From Setomelanomma holmii (Eukaryota > Ascomycota > Dothideomycetes > Pleosporales > Phaeosphaeriaceae), in assembly GCA_010015745.1 (NCBI GenBank), contig ML978211.1, positions 1-64,000 of the forward strand: a DNA stretch of 64,000 nt. The letters are read 5' to 3'. Both the position numbers and the translations under genes were made by a program. Shown here one piece after another: positions 44,412-57,138 of this stretch. The notes under the pieces are model-generated. The model had not been told where the DNA came from. It did no database searches and saw nothing but the letters and a program-made list of their open reading frames with translations. Each line of letters starts with the position of its first letter. Position 1 is the first letter of the stretch.

Positions 44412-46356
44412 ATGACAGGCCAAAAGACTGGTATGGCATTTCCAAAATTGTGCACCATGTGAAAGTTAATAATAACAGCCATTCTGTCCGTGTACGACAA
44501 GACAGGTCTGCTGGATCTGGCGAAAGGGCTTCATGAATGCGGTGTCCGACTGCTCGCGTCTGGAGGTACGGCAAAGATGATCCGCCAGGCCAACTTCCCC
44601 GTGGAAGATGTCTCGGCCATTACCAAGGCGCCTGAGATGCTCGGTGGTCGCGTCAAAACCCTTCACCCTGCTGTTCACGGAGGCATTCTCGCGCGCAATC
44701 TCGACTCCGATGACTCAGATCTATCGGCGAACAGCATTGACAAGATCGACTTCGTTGTCTGCAACCTATACCCCTTCTCCGAGACGGTCGCGAGAATCAA
44801 TGTCACAATTCCAGAGGCAGTGGAGGAGATCGATATTGGTGGCGTTACTCTACTCAGGGCGGCAGCAAAGAACCACGCGCGTGTCACCATCATCAGCGAC
44901 CCCAACGACTACCATGACCTGCTCACCGAGCTTAAGAAGGACGGTGAGGTCTCGGAGCGCAGCAGACAGCGATACGCACTGAAGGCATTTGAGCAGACCG
45001 CAACATATGACAGCGCAATCTCGGAGTTCTTCAGGAAGAAATACGCAGGCGACGGCGACCAATTCTTGCCTCTGCGGTACGGTGCGAATCCTCATCAAAA
45101 GCCAGCGACAGTCTCGATGCCAGATAAGGCGTTGCCATTCAAGGTGTTAGGTGGCGCTCCCGGATACATCAACCTCTTGGATGCACTCAACGCGTGGCCT
45201 CTCGTACAAGAGCTTAGCCAAGCCCTGAATTATCCCGCTGCTGCAAGCTTCAAGCACGTCTCACCTGCGGGCGCGGCCATCGGTGTGCCGCTGAGCGAAC
45301 AAGAGCGCAAGGTATACATGGTCGATGATATCGAGGGCCTTGAGAGCTCGGGATTGGCGCAGGCATATGCGAGGGCGCGTGGCGCGGACCGCATGTCAAG
45401 CTTTGGCGATGTCATCGCTCTGTCGCATGAAGTTGATGTGAGATATGAAATCGTGTGGCTTAAGAGATACATTCTGATGCATTATAGGTTCCTACCGCGA
45501 AGATCATCAGCCGAGAAGTATCAGATGGTGTCGTTGCACCGGGCTACACAGCCGAGGCGCTTGACATCCTCAAGAAGAAGAAGGGCGGCAAGTATCTCGT
45601 GCTCCAGATGGATCCCGAATATGTGCCAGCCACAGAGGAGACACGAACTGTGTTTGGCATTACGCTGAAGCAACATCGCAACGACGCAAAGATTGTGCCT
45701 TCGGACACTTTCAACCACGTTATTGTGCCCAAGAACGCCAGCACTCTACCCGAGTCTGCCCAGCGAGACTTGACAGTCGCCACTATTGCGCTGAAGTACA
45801 CACAATCGAACAGTGTTTGCTACGCACTCAACGGTCAGATCATCGGTCTTGGTGCTGGTCAGCAATGTAAGTCGACCATATGCAATCAAAGCAGGGATCG
45901 TACTGACAACATACAGCTCGAATCCACTGCACTCGTCTGGCAGGCGACAAGGCCGACAACTGGTGGATGCGCTTCCACTCTCGCACCCTCGGTCTCAACT
46001 TCAAGAAGGGCACCAAGCGACCATCGAAATCGAACGTCATCGACCTCCTTTGCTCTGGACTAGTTCCCGAGTCAGGCGCTGAGCGTGAAGATTTCGAGTC
46101 TTACTTCGACGAAGGCCAGATTCCCGCGCCGTTCTCCGCCGAAGAGCGCAAGGAATGGTTGTCAAAACTAGAAGGCGTGGCTGTTAGTTCAGACGCTTTC
46201 TTCCCATTCATCGACAATGTGTTCAGGGCAGGCCGAAGTGGGGCGAAATACATCGCCGCACCGACAGGTAGCCAGAACGACGGCGCTGTCTTCGAGACGG
46301 CAGAGAAGCTCGACATCACGTTCGTGGAGCAGCACATCAGATTATTCCATCACTAG
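44412..46356 (+). CDS. ADE17: Bifunctional AICAR transformylase / IMP cyclohydrolase (ATIC)
   Basis: Exons 44412-44430, 44479-45437, 45488-45866 and 45917-46356 encode 598 residues; introns are 48, 50 and 50 nt. The first exon codes for only MTGQKT plus one base. The N-terminal IMP cyclohydrolase domain (residues 1-200) holds SVYDKTGLLDLAKGL and RVKTLHPAVHGGIL. The C-terminal transformylase domain includes LRYGANPHQKPA, FKHVSPAGAAIG, the AK(I/T) stretch after exon 3 and the end GSQNDGAVFETA with the nucleotide-binding NDG. It catalyses the last two steps of de novo purine synthesis, AICAR to FAICAR with 10-formyl-tetrahydrofolate and ring closure to IMP, in the cytosol. The family is usually about 590 residues, so the model is complete. 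Confidence 0.94.
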
Positions 46357-46797
46357 ATGACGATCGAGCTTGCGAATGACGGTTAACGGAAATGACTTTC
46401 ATGTTGGCTGATCCCTCTGGGTACATAGGCTTTAGGAGGTTCGGATTTTCAAAAGCTGAGTACTTCAACATCAGGTAGATACCAAAATAACGGAGCATGA
46501 TTCATTACCAAGCTGTGAATGTTTCTCCTAAGCGCTGTGGAGGGGGATTAGTCGCTTGCTCACAACCAATTGTCCCGATGTTTGCTTCACGATACAAGGT
46601 AGGCGCGTTGGCGGGGTGATGATCCCAATGCGGAAAGGCGCATTGGACCTGGAAGAAATGGCAGGCGCTCACCTTCACCGACTTCCACCTCGTCGCAACA
46701 ACAAACCACTGACCAACCTTTCGATCGCGTAACAATTCGTCCTCTCGAATCACCAGCCTTTTTGGAAGCAATCTCCACCACGAATTCTTCGCACAAT
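46357..46797. other. Intergenic region, ATIC 3' flank and CHZ1 promoter
   Basis: No coding potential. The last 150 bases are the likely CHZ1 leader. Confidence 0.4.
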
Positions 46798-47250
46798 ATG
46801 TCTGCCCAGCCTGAAGACCACCAGATGGAGGGTGTCCACGACCCCGCTACCGAGGGCAAGGGCAAGGGAAAGGCGCCTGAGGCAGAAACCATGGAGGAGT
46901 CTATGGATGATGACTCCAGCGACGAGTCCGCCGCCGAGGACCAGGTGCGTCTCATGCCGCAATGTCAGAACATGGAGCAAGCTGCTAACAAACTGCTTTA
47001 GGGCGATGTTGGTATGTGATCTATTGTCGCGCAGGGATTGCGCCTCCTAACACTTCCAGTAGCCGACGATGCGGATGAGGACGACCTCCACGAGATCGAG
47101 ACTGCGAACATCATCGGCTCCCGCACGCGTGGCAAGAATATCGACTTCGCCAAGGCCAACCAGGAGCTCGGCGAAGATGAGGATGAGGACGATGATGAGG
47201 ACTTTGTCGACCAGTCCGCTGTTGATCCCGACGATGAGATGAAGGATTAG
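46798..47250 (+). CDS. CHZ1: Histone H2A.Z chaperone CHZ1
   Basis: Exons 46798-46944, 47002-47011 and 47060-47250 encode 115 residues. The middle exon is a 10-nt microexon (GGCGATGTTG) between a 57-nt intron (GTGCGT...TTTAG) and a 48-nt intron (GTATGT...TCCAG). The protein is very acidic and has the CHZ motif NIIGSRTRGKNIDFAKA, the part that contacts the H2A.Z-H2B dimer, preceded and followed by Asp/Glu runs. Chz1 delivers H2A.Z-H2B to the SWR1 remodeller in the nucleus. The microexon is required: joining exons 1 and 3 directly changes the frame. Start chosen as the first ATG after a clean leader; it gives the expected short N-terminal region. Confidence 0.88.
47002..47011 (+). other. 10-nt microexon of CHZ1
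   Basis: GGCGATGTTG lies between acceptor TTTAG and donor GTATGT, encodes Gly-Asp-Val and the first base of Val, and is the only inclusion pattern that keeps the CHZ domain in frame with the start. Confidence 0.8.
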
Positions 47251-50200
47251 AGAGTTCCATAGACCACTCTTTTCGTCTTCTGGTATATACGCGATGCGAT
47301 CTACCAGCTTCGAGCATTAGGAATTGCGACAACTAACAGCCTCAAGACTTCTTCATCGCGATGACAATGTTTTCGATTGCCACATCTGGGTCGGGCTTGG
47401 TAAACAAAGCTTCTGGAGCATTGGGTAGCGGGAAAGCTCATACAACCATTGGAGTCTTGGCGCGTTGCTGCATGGAGGGTGGCGAGGCAAAGCGTCTGTT
47501 GCGCGTGCACAGAGCGTTCTCTTTCGCACGACCACTCGCGCAAGCATAGCATCAGCTCATACGAAACGAACATGAAAGATACCACAATCTTGGTGCCGAC
47601 TATGCGTACAGGGCAGTGACGGGGACGTGAAGATATCATGGCACATCGGGGTTATTCCCACACTTATTCCCTCGAGTGCCGTTGAATATTCAGCTTGAGA
47701 GTGTTAGATGGAGGACCAGACTGGCATCTTTGCCGACAGCTATCCGGGCAGTACCCATGTGGGGGCTGCAGCTTTCACCACCGTTGAAGCGGGTATGGCC
47801 CCTTCAATGCGCGGAAGCCACGAAAATTACAGGCACAACCGATGATTGTAGCAGAGCCAACACCGGTACTTGCGTGCCATGTGGGACCAGGGTCGCAACC
47901 GACAGTTAGCCTCGCCTGCGAAGCGTCTTAGACCTTGAAGAAGAACTCGGATCTCGCTTCCGAACTAAGGTCAGCACCGGAAGACATTTGTGGACGGAGG
48001 CGCCCGAGACGAGTCTCGTTTCGACGTACACACTCCGAGGTGCCTCAGCAAGTACCCACTTGTGATGGCACAGTCTATGATTCATGGAATATGCATTTGT
48101 TCTCTAGTCCAGTGTTGCCCTCGCCTCTGCCTTGCGCGTAGACTGAGGAGTAGGGCGGCTTTCTGATTCGTGGAGCGTCTACTAATGGTGCCCGCTTGAT
48201 TGGTACAGAGATCTGAGTCCATGCTTTTCCGAGATCTCTTCCGCGCACGGCCCTCTACTGCCACTAACGAACGCTTTGCCAAGTGGGCTGGACGCTGAGA
48301 GACGTTGCGATGGCGAAGTGCGGTCCGACAGCCCGCAACGGCCGTCAAAGTATGGGATACCACACGGAGTTTTGCCCTGAACAGCAGAACCCCAAAAGCA
48401 AATCTGCAATGCATCACGAGGCCAACAGCTCAGAGTGACGGGTGCTCGTGTAGGAAAGATCTCCGCATACACGCAAGCTCCACCCCCATGGCACGACGGT
48501 CGAATAACCATCATGAGATTCTTTGATGTCAACCCTCTGAGCACGCCGCTTCCGGAACAATTTTGCAACTCCCACTCTTGCCTTCTCCGATCCTGAACCG
48601 GAAATGCGACAAGCCTACGACGAATCATCCAGTAATGACTCTACAGAGTTCATGACTTCGAACGAAATTATTGTTGAGAAGCTGAGATCAGCTCAGGTCG
48701 GATGGTCGTTGCTGCCAGCACACTGAGAGATCCTGGAGTATCCGCCGCGTGCTGTGCACAGGTCGGAAAAGGCGATATCGGCCTGGCCACCTCGAAGCTT
48801 GAGAGGGTCCTCGGAAAGACTGGTGGAGGAAATGAAACTATGTGTTCTCGTGACTCATGGAAACTTCAAACGAGGCTTCTCCCGCTCTGTTCTCCCGTCA
48901 GCTACCAGAGGACATTCCGACTTATTCCGACCGATGTTCTCTGCAGGCCGTGATGGGATACGCCGTCAAGTACGCCCGAGCTACCACATACGATTCGAAA
49001 CAGATGGATTTGTTTTGCAAGTCGCTAGCACGAGGAACATCGCTACATATGCACGACGCAATGATGTCGATGACTGCGCACACACACAGCTCATCGGCAT
49101 TCCGCTGAGAGATGGCGGGTCCTTATGATCTCCCGTCCTATGAGCGCCACCACCGCCATCCTCCGCGCGCGCTGTCCGCCCTTGGAGGCGATAAGGACAA
49201 GATGAGACAACATGAAATTACCACAGCGAGGAGGAGCTCACCGAAGCGAGGCCGCCGGGCCAATTGTGGTCATGTATGATGCGTGGGCTGCAGCGACAAT
49301 CTGGCCAGTGGAGCTTGCAAGCAGCGGGAACATGCAGGCTGCACGTCCTGTCAGTGCGACTTCGGGGCTCAGGATTGGGTACGCTTCTGCAACCAGGGCC
49401 TGACCGCCTGCGCCTCCAGCCTATCCGCCTCGCTCAATTGTCATGGAGTGGCAGAAAACCGTGGGGTAGCAACCATTTTTCGAATGCGCGACACAGCTGC
49501 GCGCAGTCGTTCAGCGTATCTGCACACGAGCATTGCTAAAAGGAAGCCTGTCGTGCGTTGGAGCTGCAGTCCCGCCGTCACAGAAGGGTCAAAGTAAATG
49601 GCGAGCACAACCACGGTGCGCTGAAGACTGCTCGGTCTCATGGTGGTTTTGGAGGGGCGCGGAAACAAAGGTCTGGCATGTGCCGCATTCAGAGTACACA
49701 ACTTGATAGAAGCTATATACGAATAGAGTACCAAGACCAACTCCAAGCCCACACAAATGCAGCACGTACAACACGCAAGCGGGACTCGCTCAGAAGAGAG
49801 CGGAAACGCCCCCTTCGGCCAATAGCCGGTCTGGATTCGCTTCCAGAGTGAAGGTGCTAGCGTCCTCAGAAAATAATCCCCACTCACAAGCCCTCCGCTC
49901 TCCCATTCATAAGCACCGCCGCCGAACCTCCCGCAACCTTCTTTTGTCCTCCTACTCGATCAATCCAAAGTTGCTTTCCGGAACCCCGCGAGTCGCACGC
50001 AAGGCCAGTTCCGACTGCTACTACACCACGTAAGTCAGCCCTGCACTCCACAATTACCTCCGCTGCATATCCTGTACCTTTCGGCCACATAACGTTCGAA
50101 TCCTCACCACCTGCTGCGCGAGCGACCTTAGCGGCCGCCCTACGTCGTGTCTGAACACAACCCCGCGCCACCTTATTTGCCGGCTCTTATCAGCGTATTC

Positions 50201-50613
50201 TGAGCTGCGAAGTTGCTATCAGTCGCCGCTGCGTGTGAGGCAGCGTCATAGGCCCCAATTGCCCGGAGACGGGCAATTGGAAAAGGTGACGACGCTGGCC
50301 CATCATTGCGCTTGTTCTGGGAGTGATAGACGCTTGCACACCAAACTACTGTCTCCCCCCGCCTGCATATTTTGCTTTTGGGCTAGAGCTAGTGCATTTG
50401 TTACCCAAGATAATCGAGCCTCGGACTCCAAACCACAAACAACATTCACACTTTCCTGGTCTGAGTGCTAATCTTCGACCTAGACTTCAAGCATCCACCA
50501 GAGCAGCAGCTCTCCATCGAAGCCTCGCGCTGCCCCCGCCAACCCACCATATCGGTAACTCACCACACGAACCCTCATCAGCCACCCTAAAAATTCGGCC
50601 TGTCGCCGATATA
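47251..50613. other. 3.4-kb stretch without a supported gene
   Basis: I find no domain, splice-consistent coding chain, repeat family or RNA gene. A short frame around 48570-48722 has protein-like composition (it includes DPEPEMRQAYDESS), but it starts after a stop and leads nowhere, so it may be a relic. The distal 350 bases before GLT1 are its promoter and leader and include an 11-bp hairpin. Confidence 0.4.
50255..50280. promoter_or_regulatory. Perfect 11-bp inverted repeat upstream of GLT1
   Basis: CCAATTGCCCG, loop GAGA, then CGGGCAATTGG, 334 bases before the GLT1 start. In DNA it offers two inverted CCAAT-like ends with a CCCG/CGGG core; in RNA it would make a stable stem with a GNRA-type loop. 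Whether it is in the promoter or the 5' UTR is unknown. Confidence 0.45.
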
Positions 50614-53600
50614 ATGGGTCAGGTCTCTTTCACCGAGGATACAAAATTGCCCCAGGATACCCAGATCGAAGAGGAGCAAACATCGGTGTTTGCTTATCAA
50701 GATGGCCCGGAGAACAAGTCCTGGGCGGGTGCGCTGCCCTTGAAGCAGGGTCTCTATGATCCGGAGCTGGAGAAGGATGCTTGCGGAGTAGGCTTCGCTG
50801 CGTGAGTACACCGACTTCAAGTTTGCGCGAGGATGTGAGAGCTGACTTTTCTGCAGCCATATCAAGGGCAAGGCCAGTCACAAGATTGTCTCCGATGGTA
50901 AGAGCAAACACGATTCTCCGAGCGCGTATAAACAACTGACAAAAGTATAGCACGATCATTGCTGTGCAACATGACCCATCGAGGTGCAGTGGGTTCAGAT
51001 GCACGAGATGGCGACGGTGCAGGTGTAATGACCTCCATCCCCCATCGATTCTTCCTCAAGGAGTTCGAGCGCGAACAAGGCTACAAGCTGCCCCCGCTTG
51101 GCCAGTACGCAACTGGTAACCTGTTCTTCAAGCCGGACCCCACGATATTGGACGAGACCAAGTCCATGTTCGAGGATGTCGCGGATCAGTTAGATCTGAG
51201 AGTGCTCGGATGGCGAGTGGTGCCTCGCGACTCTACACTTCTTGGACCCGCAGCTCTATCGCGCGAGCCCATCATTCTACAGCCATTCGTTGTTATGAAG
51301 ACCGCGTACGGCACAGGACGAGAGCCTAATGCCGACTGGGCAGAGAAGTTCGACACTGGTCGCTTCGAGCGCCAATTGTATGTCATGCGAAAGCGTGCTA
51401 CACACGTCATTGGCCTTCATAACTGGTTCTATATTTGCTCGCTGAGCAACAAGAACATTGTTTATAAGGGTCAACTATCTCCTGTCCAGGTCTACGAGTA
51501 CTACCACGACCTGCTCAACGTCGATTACGAGGGTCACTTCGCCTTGGTGCACTCTCGTTTCTCGACAAACACATTCCCCAGCTGGGATCGTGCACAGCCC
51601 TTGCGATGGGCGGCTCACAATGGTGAGATCAACACATTGCGGGGCAACAAGAACTGGATGCGGGCACGTGAAGGTGTCATGAAGTCCAATCTTTTCGGAG
51701 ACGAGCTCGATCTGTTGTACCCAATCGTCGAAGATGGTGGTTCCGACTCTGCGGCTTTCGACAATGTGCTCGAGCTGCTCACGATCAACGGCGTCCTCTC
51801 GTTGCCCGAAGCAGTCATGCTTATGGTACCAGAGGCATGGCAGGGCAATCACACCATGGACCCCGCCAAGCAAGCCTTCTACGAATGGGCTGCTTGCATG
51901 ATGGAGCCGTGGGATGGTCCTGCGCTCTTCACCTTCTCAGATGGTCGGTACTGCGGTGCCAATCTAGATCGAAATGGTCTACGTCCTTGCCGTTACTATG
52001 TAACCGATGACGACCGCATTGTCTGTGCCTCCGAAGTTGGTACCATTTCCATCGAGCCTGAGCGTGTCGTCCAAAAGGGCCGTCTCCAGCCCGGTAAGAT
52101 GTTGCTCGTCGACACTGTCGCTGGACGAATTGTCGATGATGCCGAGCTGAAGAAGACCGTTGCTGAGCGCAACGACTTCCGCGTATGGATTGAGAAGAAT
52201 CTTCTTACGCTGCCAAAGGTTATGCAAAAAGTCAGCGAGAAAGGCATCGATCTGTCGTCCACTCTCACAGAGACCAAGCTACACGAGGACCCACGCCTTC
52301 GAGCATTCAACTACTCGCTCGAGCAGGTCAGTCTGCTTCTTGGTCCCATGGCTGCCGACTCCAAGGAAGCTCTTGGGTCCATGGGTAACGATGCCCCTCT
52401 TGCCTGCTTGGCTACCCAGCCGCGTCTGCTATACGAGTACTTCCGCCAGCTTTTCGCTCAGGTCACCAACCCTCCCATTGATCCCATCCGAGAGGCTATC
52501 GTCATGTCTCTCGAAGCTTATGTCGGTCCTCAGGGCAACTTGCTGGAGATGGACGAGTCGCAGTGCCACCGCATGCTTCTTTCCTCGCCTATCCTCTCGC
52601 TGGAGGAGTTCAAGGCCATGACAAACACATCTACTCTGCATCCCGAGTGGACTGTGAAGACTATCGACATCACCTTTCCCAAGAGCGAGGGCACAGAAGG
52701 ATACATGAACGCGCTTGATCGCATCTGCGAAGAGGCCGCAGAGGGTATCAGTAACAGCGACAACATCATCGTTCTTTCCGACCGCGCTACTTCACCTGAT
52801 CGTGTTCCTGTCTCTGCCTGCTTGGCAACTGGTATGGTTCACCACCACCTTGTCCGCAACAAGTGGCGATCCAATGTCGCCCTTGTCGTTGAGACTGGTG
52901 AGGCTCGTGAGGTTCACCACATGTGTGTTCTCGTCGGATATGGTGCCGATGCTATCAGCCCATACCTTGCCATTGAGTGTATCCTGAAGATGCACCGCGA
53001 AGGTCTCATCCGCAAGAAGCTCAGCCCCGAGCAGCTCATCGACAACTACAGGCACTCCTGCGATGGTGGTATCTTGAAGGTCATGTCCAAGATGGGTATC
53101 TCGACCCTGCAATCCTATAAGGGCGCTCAGATTTTCGAGGCTCTTGGTCTCGATGACACTGTCGTCGACCGCTGCTTCACCGGCACTGCATCTCGTATCA
53201 AGGGTATGACATTCGAACTTATCGCCCAGGACGCTTTCGCTCTCCACGAGAAGGGGTACCCGACCAACCCTATTGTCGAGGTTCCTGGCCTTTCTGAAAC
53301 CGGAGAATACCATTGGCGCGATGGTGGCGAGCCTCACGTCAACGACCCGACTGCTATGGCCAACATCCAGGATGCCGTTCGCACCAAGAACGACAAGTCG
53401 TACGAGGCATACTCCATTGGTGAGTATGAGCGCATCAAAGACTGCACTCTTCGTGGTTTGCTTGACTTTAACTTCGATGATCGCGCGCCTATTCCGATTG
53501 ATCAGGTTGAGCCTTGGACAGACATTGTCCGTCGCTTCGTCACTGGTGCTATGTCGTATGGCTCCATCTCCATGGAGTCTCATTCCACTCTTGCTGTCGC

Positions 53601-56600
53601 CATGAACCGTCTTGGTGGCAAGTCGAACACTGGTGAGGGTGGTGAAGATCCCGAGCGCAGCTTACGCATGGAGAACGGGGACACCATGCGCTCTGCCATC
53701 AAGCAGATCGCATCCGGACGCTTCGGTGTCACATCCAATTATCTCGCCGATGCCGACGAGCTTCAGATCAAGATGGCTCAGGGCGCTAAGCCTGGTGAGG
53801 GTGGTGAACTCCCCGGCCACAAGGTCTCAGGCTCCATTGCTAAGACTCGTCACTCCACTCCTGGTGTCGGTCTTATCAGCCCTCCTCCCCATCACGATAT
53901 CTACTCGATTGAAGATCTCAAGCAGCTGATCTATGATCTGAAGTGTTCCAACCCGCGCGCTCGTGTTTCAGTCAAGCTCGTCTCCGAGACTGGTGTTGGT
54001 ATCGTCGCTTCTGGTGTCGCGAAAGCCAAGGCTGATCACATCCTCATTTCTGGTCACGATGGTGGTACTGGTGCCTCTCGATGGACTGGTATCAAATACG
54101 CCGGTCTTCCTTGGGAGTTGGGTCTTGCCGAGACTCATCAGACTCTTGTCCTCAACGATCTTCGTGGTCGTGTCATCGTTCAGACTGACGGTCAACTTCG
54201 TACTGGACGTGATGTCGCTATTGCCTGTCTGCTTGGTGCTGAGGAGTGGGGTTTCGCGACTACGCCTTTGATCGCCATGGGCTGTATCATGATGCGCAAG
54301 TGCCACTTGAACACCTGCCCTGTTGGTATTGCCACTCAAGATCCTGAGCTCAGGAAGAAGTTCGCCGGTACACCCGAGCACGTCATCAACTTCTTCTACT
54401 ACATCGCCAACGAGCTCCGTGCGATCATGGCCAAGCTAGGCTTCCGCACCATCAACGACATGGTCGGTCACTGCGAGTTCTTGCGCATTCGCGAGGACCT
54501 TCGCACGGCCAAGACTGAGAACATCGACTTGTCTCTCATTCTGACTCCTGCCCACACCCTCCGCCCGGGCGTTGCCACCTTCAACGTCCGCAAGCAGGAC
54601 CACCGTCTCCACGTGCGCCTTGACAACAAGCTCATCGCCGAGTCTGAGCTTGCACTTGAGAAAGGTCTCCCAGCACGCATTGAGTGCGACGTCGTCAATA
54701 CCGACCGTGCGCTTGGTGCCACACTCTCATACCACATCAGCAAGCGTTACGGTGAGGCTGGTCTGCCGCAAGACACCATCCACGTCAACATCCGTGGTTC
54801 AGCTGGACAGTCCTTTGGTGCTTACTTGGCCTCCGGTGTCACACTCGAGCTTGAGGGTGACTCCAACGATTATGTTGGCAAGGGTCTCTCTGGTGGTCGC
54901 TTGATCATCTACCCGCCTCGCACTGCCGTCTATCGCGCAGAGGAGAACATCCTCATCGGCAACGTTTGCTTGTACGGTGCCACCAGCGGTACTTGCTTCT
55001 TCCGTGGTATTGCTGCCGAGCGCTTCTGCGTCCGTAACTCTGGTGCCACTGCGGTCGTCGAGGGTGTCGGTGATCACGGCTGCGAGTACATGACTGGCGG
55101 TCGTGTCCTCGTCCTTGGCTCGACTGGACGCAACTTTGCTGCCGGTATGTCTGGTGGTATTGCTTACGTCCTTGACATCCACCAGGACTTCGAGCAGAAG
55201 GTCAACCAGGAGATGGTTGAACTCTCCGGCATCGAGGAGCCCGAGGAGATTGCGTACGTGCGTGGCTTGATCGAAGATCATCACCATTACACTGGATCCG
55301 AGCTCGCTGCTCGTATCCTTCTCGACTTCACTCGCGCGCTTCCCCGCTTCGTTAAGGTCATGCCAGTCGACTACAAGCGTGTGCTCATGGAGGAGCAGGC
55401 CAGGGCGGCTGAGAAGAAGAAGGCGGAGTACCCCCTGCCCATCCTGCCTGGCAACCCTGTCCGCGCAGCCCACGAGGAAACCCGCAAGGCTGAGCACGAG
55501 CATGAGGCCAAGGAGAAAAAGAAGAGCGATTTGCTTGATATCGAGGAGAGTGTTACCGACGCCAAGGTTGAGAAGAAGAAGGCACTCGTTCTGGACAAGA
55601 CTCGTGGTTTCATGAAGTATCAGCGCCGCGCTGAAAAGTACCGCAACCCCAAGACTCGCACTCGTGATTGGGCGGAGCTTTCGCAGCGTCTGAACGAGGA
55701 CGAGCTAAAGTACCAGTCTGCTCGCTGCATGGACTGCGGTGTACCGTTCTGCCAGTCCGACACTGGCTGCCCGATCTCCAACATCATTCCCAAATGGAAT
55801 GAATTGCTCTTCCGGGGACAATGGCGCGATGCTCTCAACCGTCTGCTCCTAACCAACAACTTCCCTGAATTCACCGGCCGTGTTTGTCCTGCTCCCTGCG
55901 AGGGTGCTTGCGTTCTTGGCATCAACGAAGACCCCGTTGGCATCAAGTCGATCGAGTGCGCTATCATCGATCGTGGTTTCGAGATGGGCTGGATGGTCCC
56001 ATCGCCGCCTCAGCGCCGCTCTGGCAAGACTGTTGCCATCATCGGATCCGGTCCAGCTGGTCTTGCCTGCGCTGATCAGCTCAACAAGGCTGGTCACTCC
56101 GTTACTGTCTTTGAGCGTGCCGATCGTGTTGGAGGACTCTTGATGTACGGCATTCCCAACATGAAGCTCGACAAGAAGGTTGTGCAGCGCCGTGTCGATT
56201 TCTTAGCCGCAGAGGGCGTCACCTTCAAGACCGGCGTCACCGTCGGCGAGGAGGGTCAGCCAACGCTTGACTCTCTGCGTGGAGAGTACGATGCCGTTGT
56301 CTTCGCGACTGGTGCCACCGTTGCCCGTGACTTGCCCATTCCCAACCGCAACTTGGACGGCATCCACTACGCTATGCAGTTCCTGCACAAGAATACCAAG
56401 TCGCTGCTCGACTCCGAGTTAGCGGATGATGCTTACATCTCCGCCAAGGATAAGCACGTTGTCGTCATTGGAGGTGGTGACACTGGTAACGACTGCATTG
56501 GTACCTCGGTCCGCCACGGTGCTAAGTCGGTCGTCAACTTCGAGTTGCTGCCTCAGCCACCACCAGAGCGCGCCCGCGACAACCCATGGCCACAGTGGCC

Positions 56601-57138
56601 CCGTATCTTCCGCACAGATTACGGTCACAATGAAGTCAAGACCCACATGGGCAAGGACCCTCGCGAGTACTGCGTTATGTCCAAGGACTTCGTCGATGAT
56701 GGCAATGGCAACGTCAAGGGTATCAACACCGTGCGTGTTGAGTGGACCAAATCCGCCTCTGGTGGTTGGGACATGAAGCACGTCGAGGGCAGCGAGCAAT
56801 TCTTCCCCGCTGATCTTGTCCTGCTCTCCATGGGTTTCTTGGGTCCCGAGCAGCGCGTCATGAACGACGTGGTCGAGCTTGACGGCCGCAAGAACATCAA
56901 GACTCCACCGGGCAAGTACAACACCAACCTGCCAGGTGTCTTTGCGGCTGGTGATTGCCGTCGTGGTCAGTCCCTGATCGTCTGGGGTATTAACGAAGGT
57001 CGCCAGTGCGCTCGCGATGTTGACTCTTCCCTTACTGGTCACGCCACTCAGCTGCCCGTGACTGGTGGTATCGTCAAGGCCTCTCCTCTTCAGCTTCACA
57101 GCAAGGCCAATGGTTCCGCCGTGGCTGTCACAGCTTAA
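50614..57138 (+). CDS. GLT1: Glutamate synthase (GOGAT), single-chain eukaryotic type
   Basis: Exons 50614-50801, 50857-50897 and 50951-57138 encode 2138 residues, close to the yeast enzyme; introns are 55 and 53 nt. A 56-residue propeptide precedes Cys57 of KDACGVGF, the N-terminal nucleophile of the class II glutamine amidotransferase domain. Then come the central domain, the FMN-binding synthase domain (GEGGEDPERS, PGVGLISPPPHHD, SGHDGGTGASRW), the 3Fe-4S cysteines in CIMMRKCHLNTCPVG, and the beta-helix (GxxxGG repeats with VEGVGDHGCEYMTGG). A charged linker (about residues 1520-1580) joins the beta-subunit-like part with CMDCGVPFCQ, CPAPCEGAC and the FAD/NAD(P) Rossmann motifs GSGPAGLA and GGGDTGND. 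It makes two glutamate from glutamine and 2-oxoglutarate, using NADH in fungi. Confidence 0.97.

Noticed and set aside
49441..49887. A 148-codon minus-strand frame
   Set aside because: No recognisable domain and no conservation-like pattern; overlaps equally long frames on the other strand.
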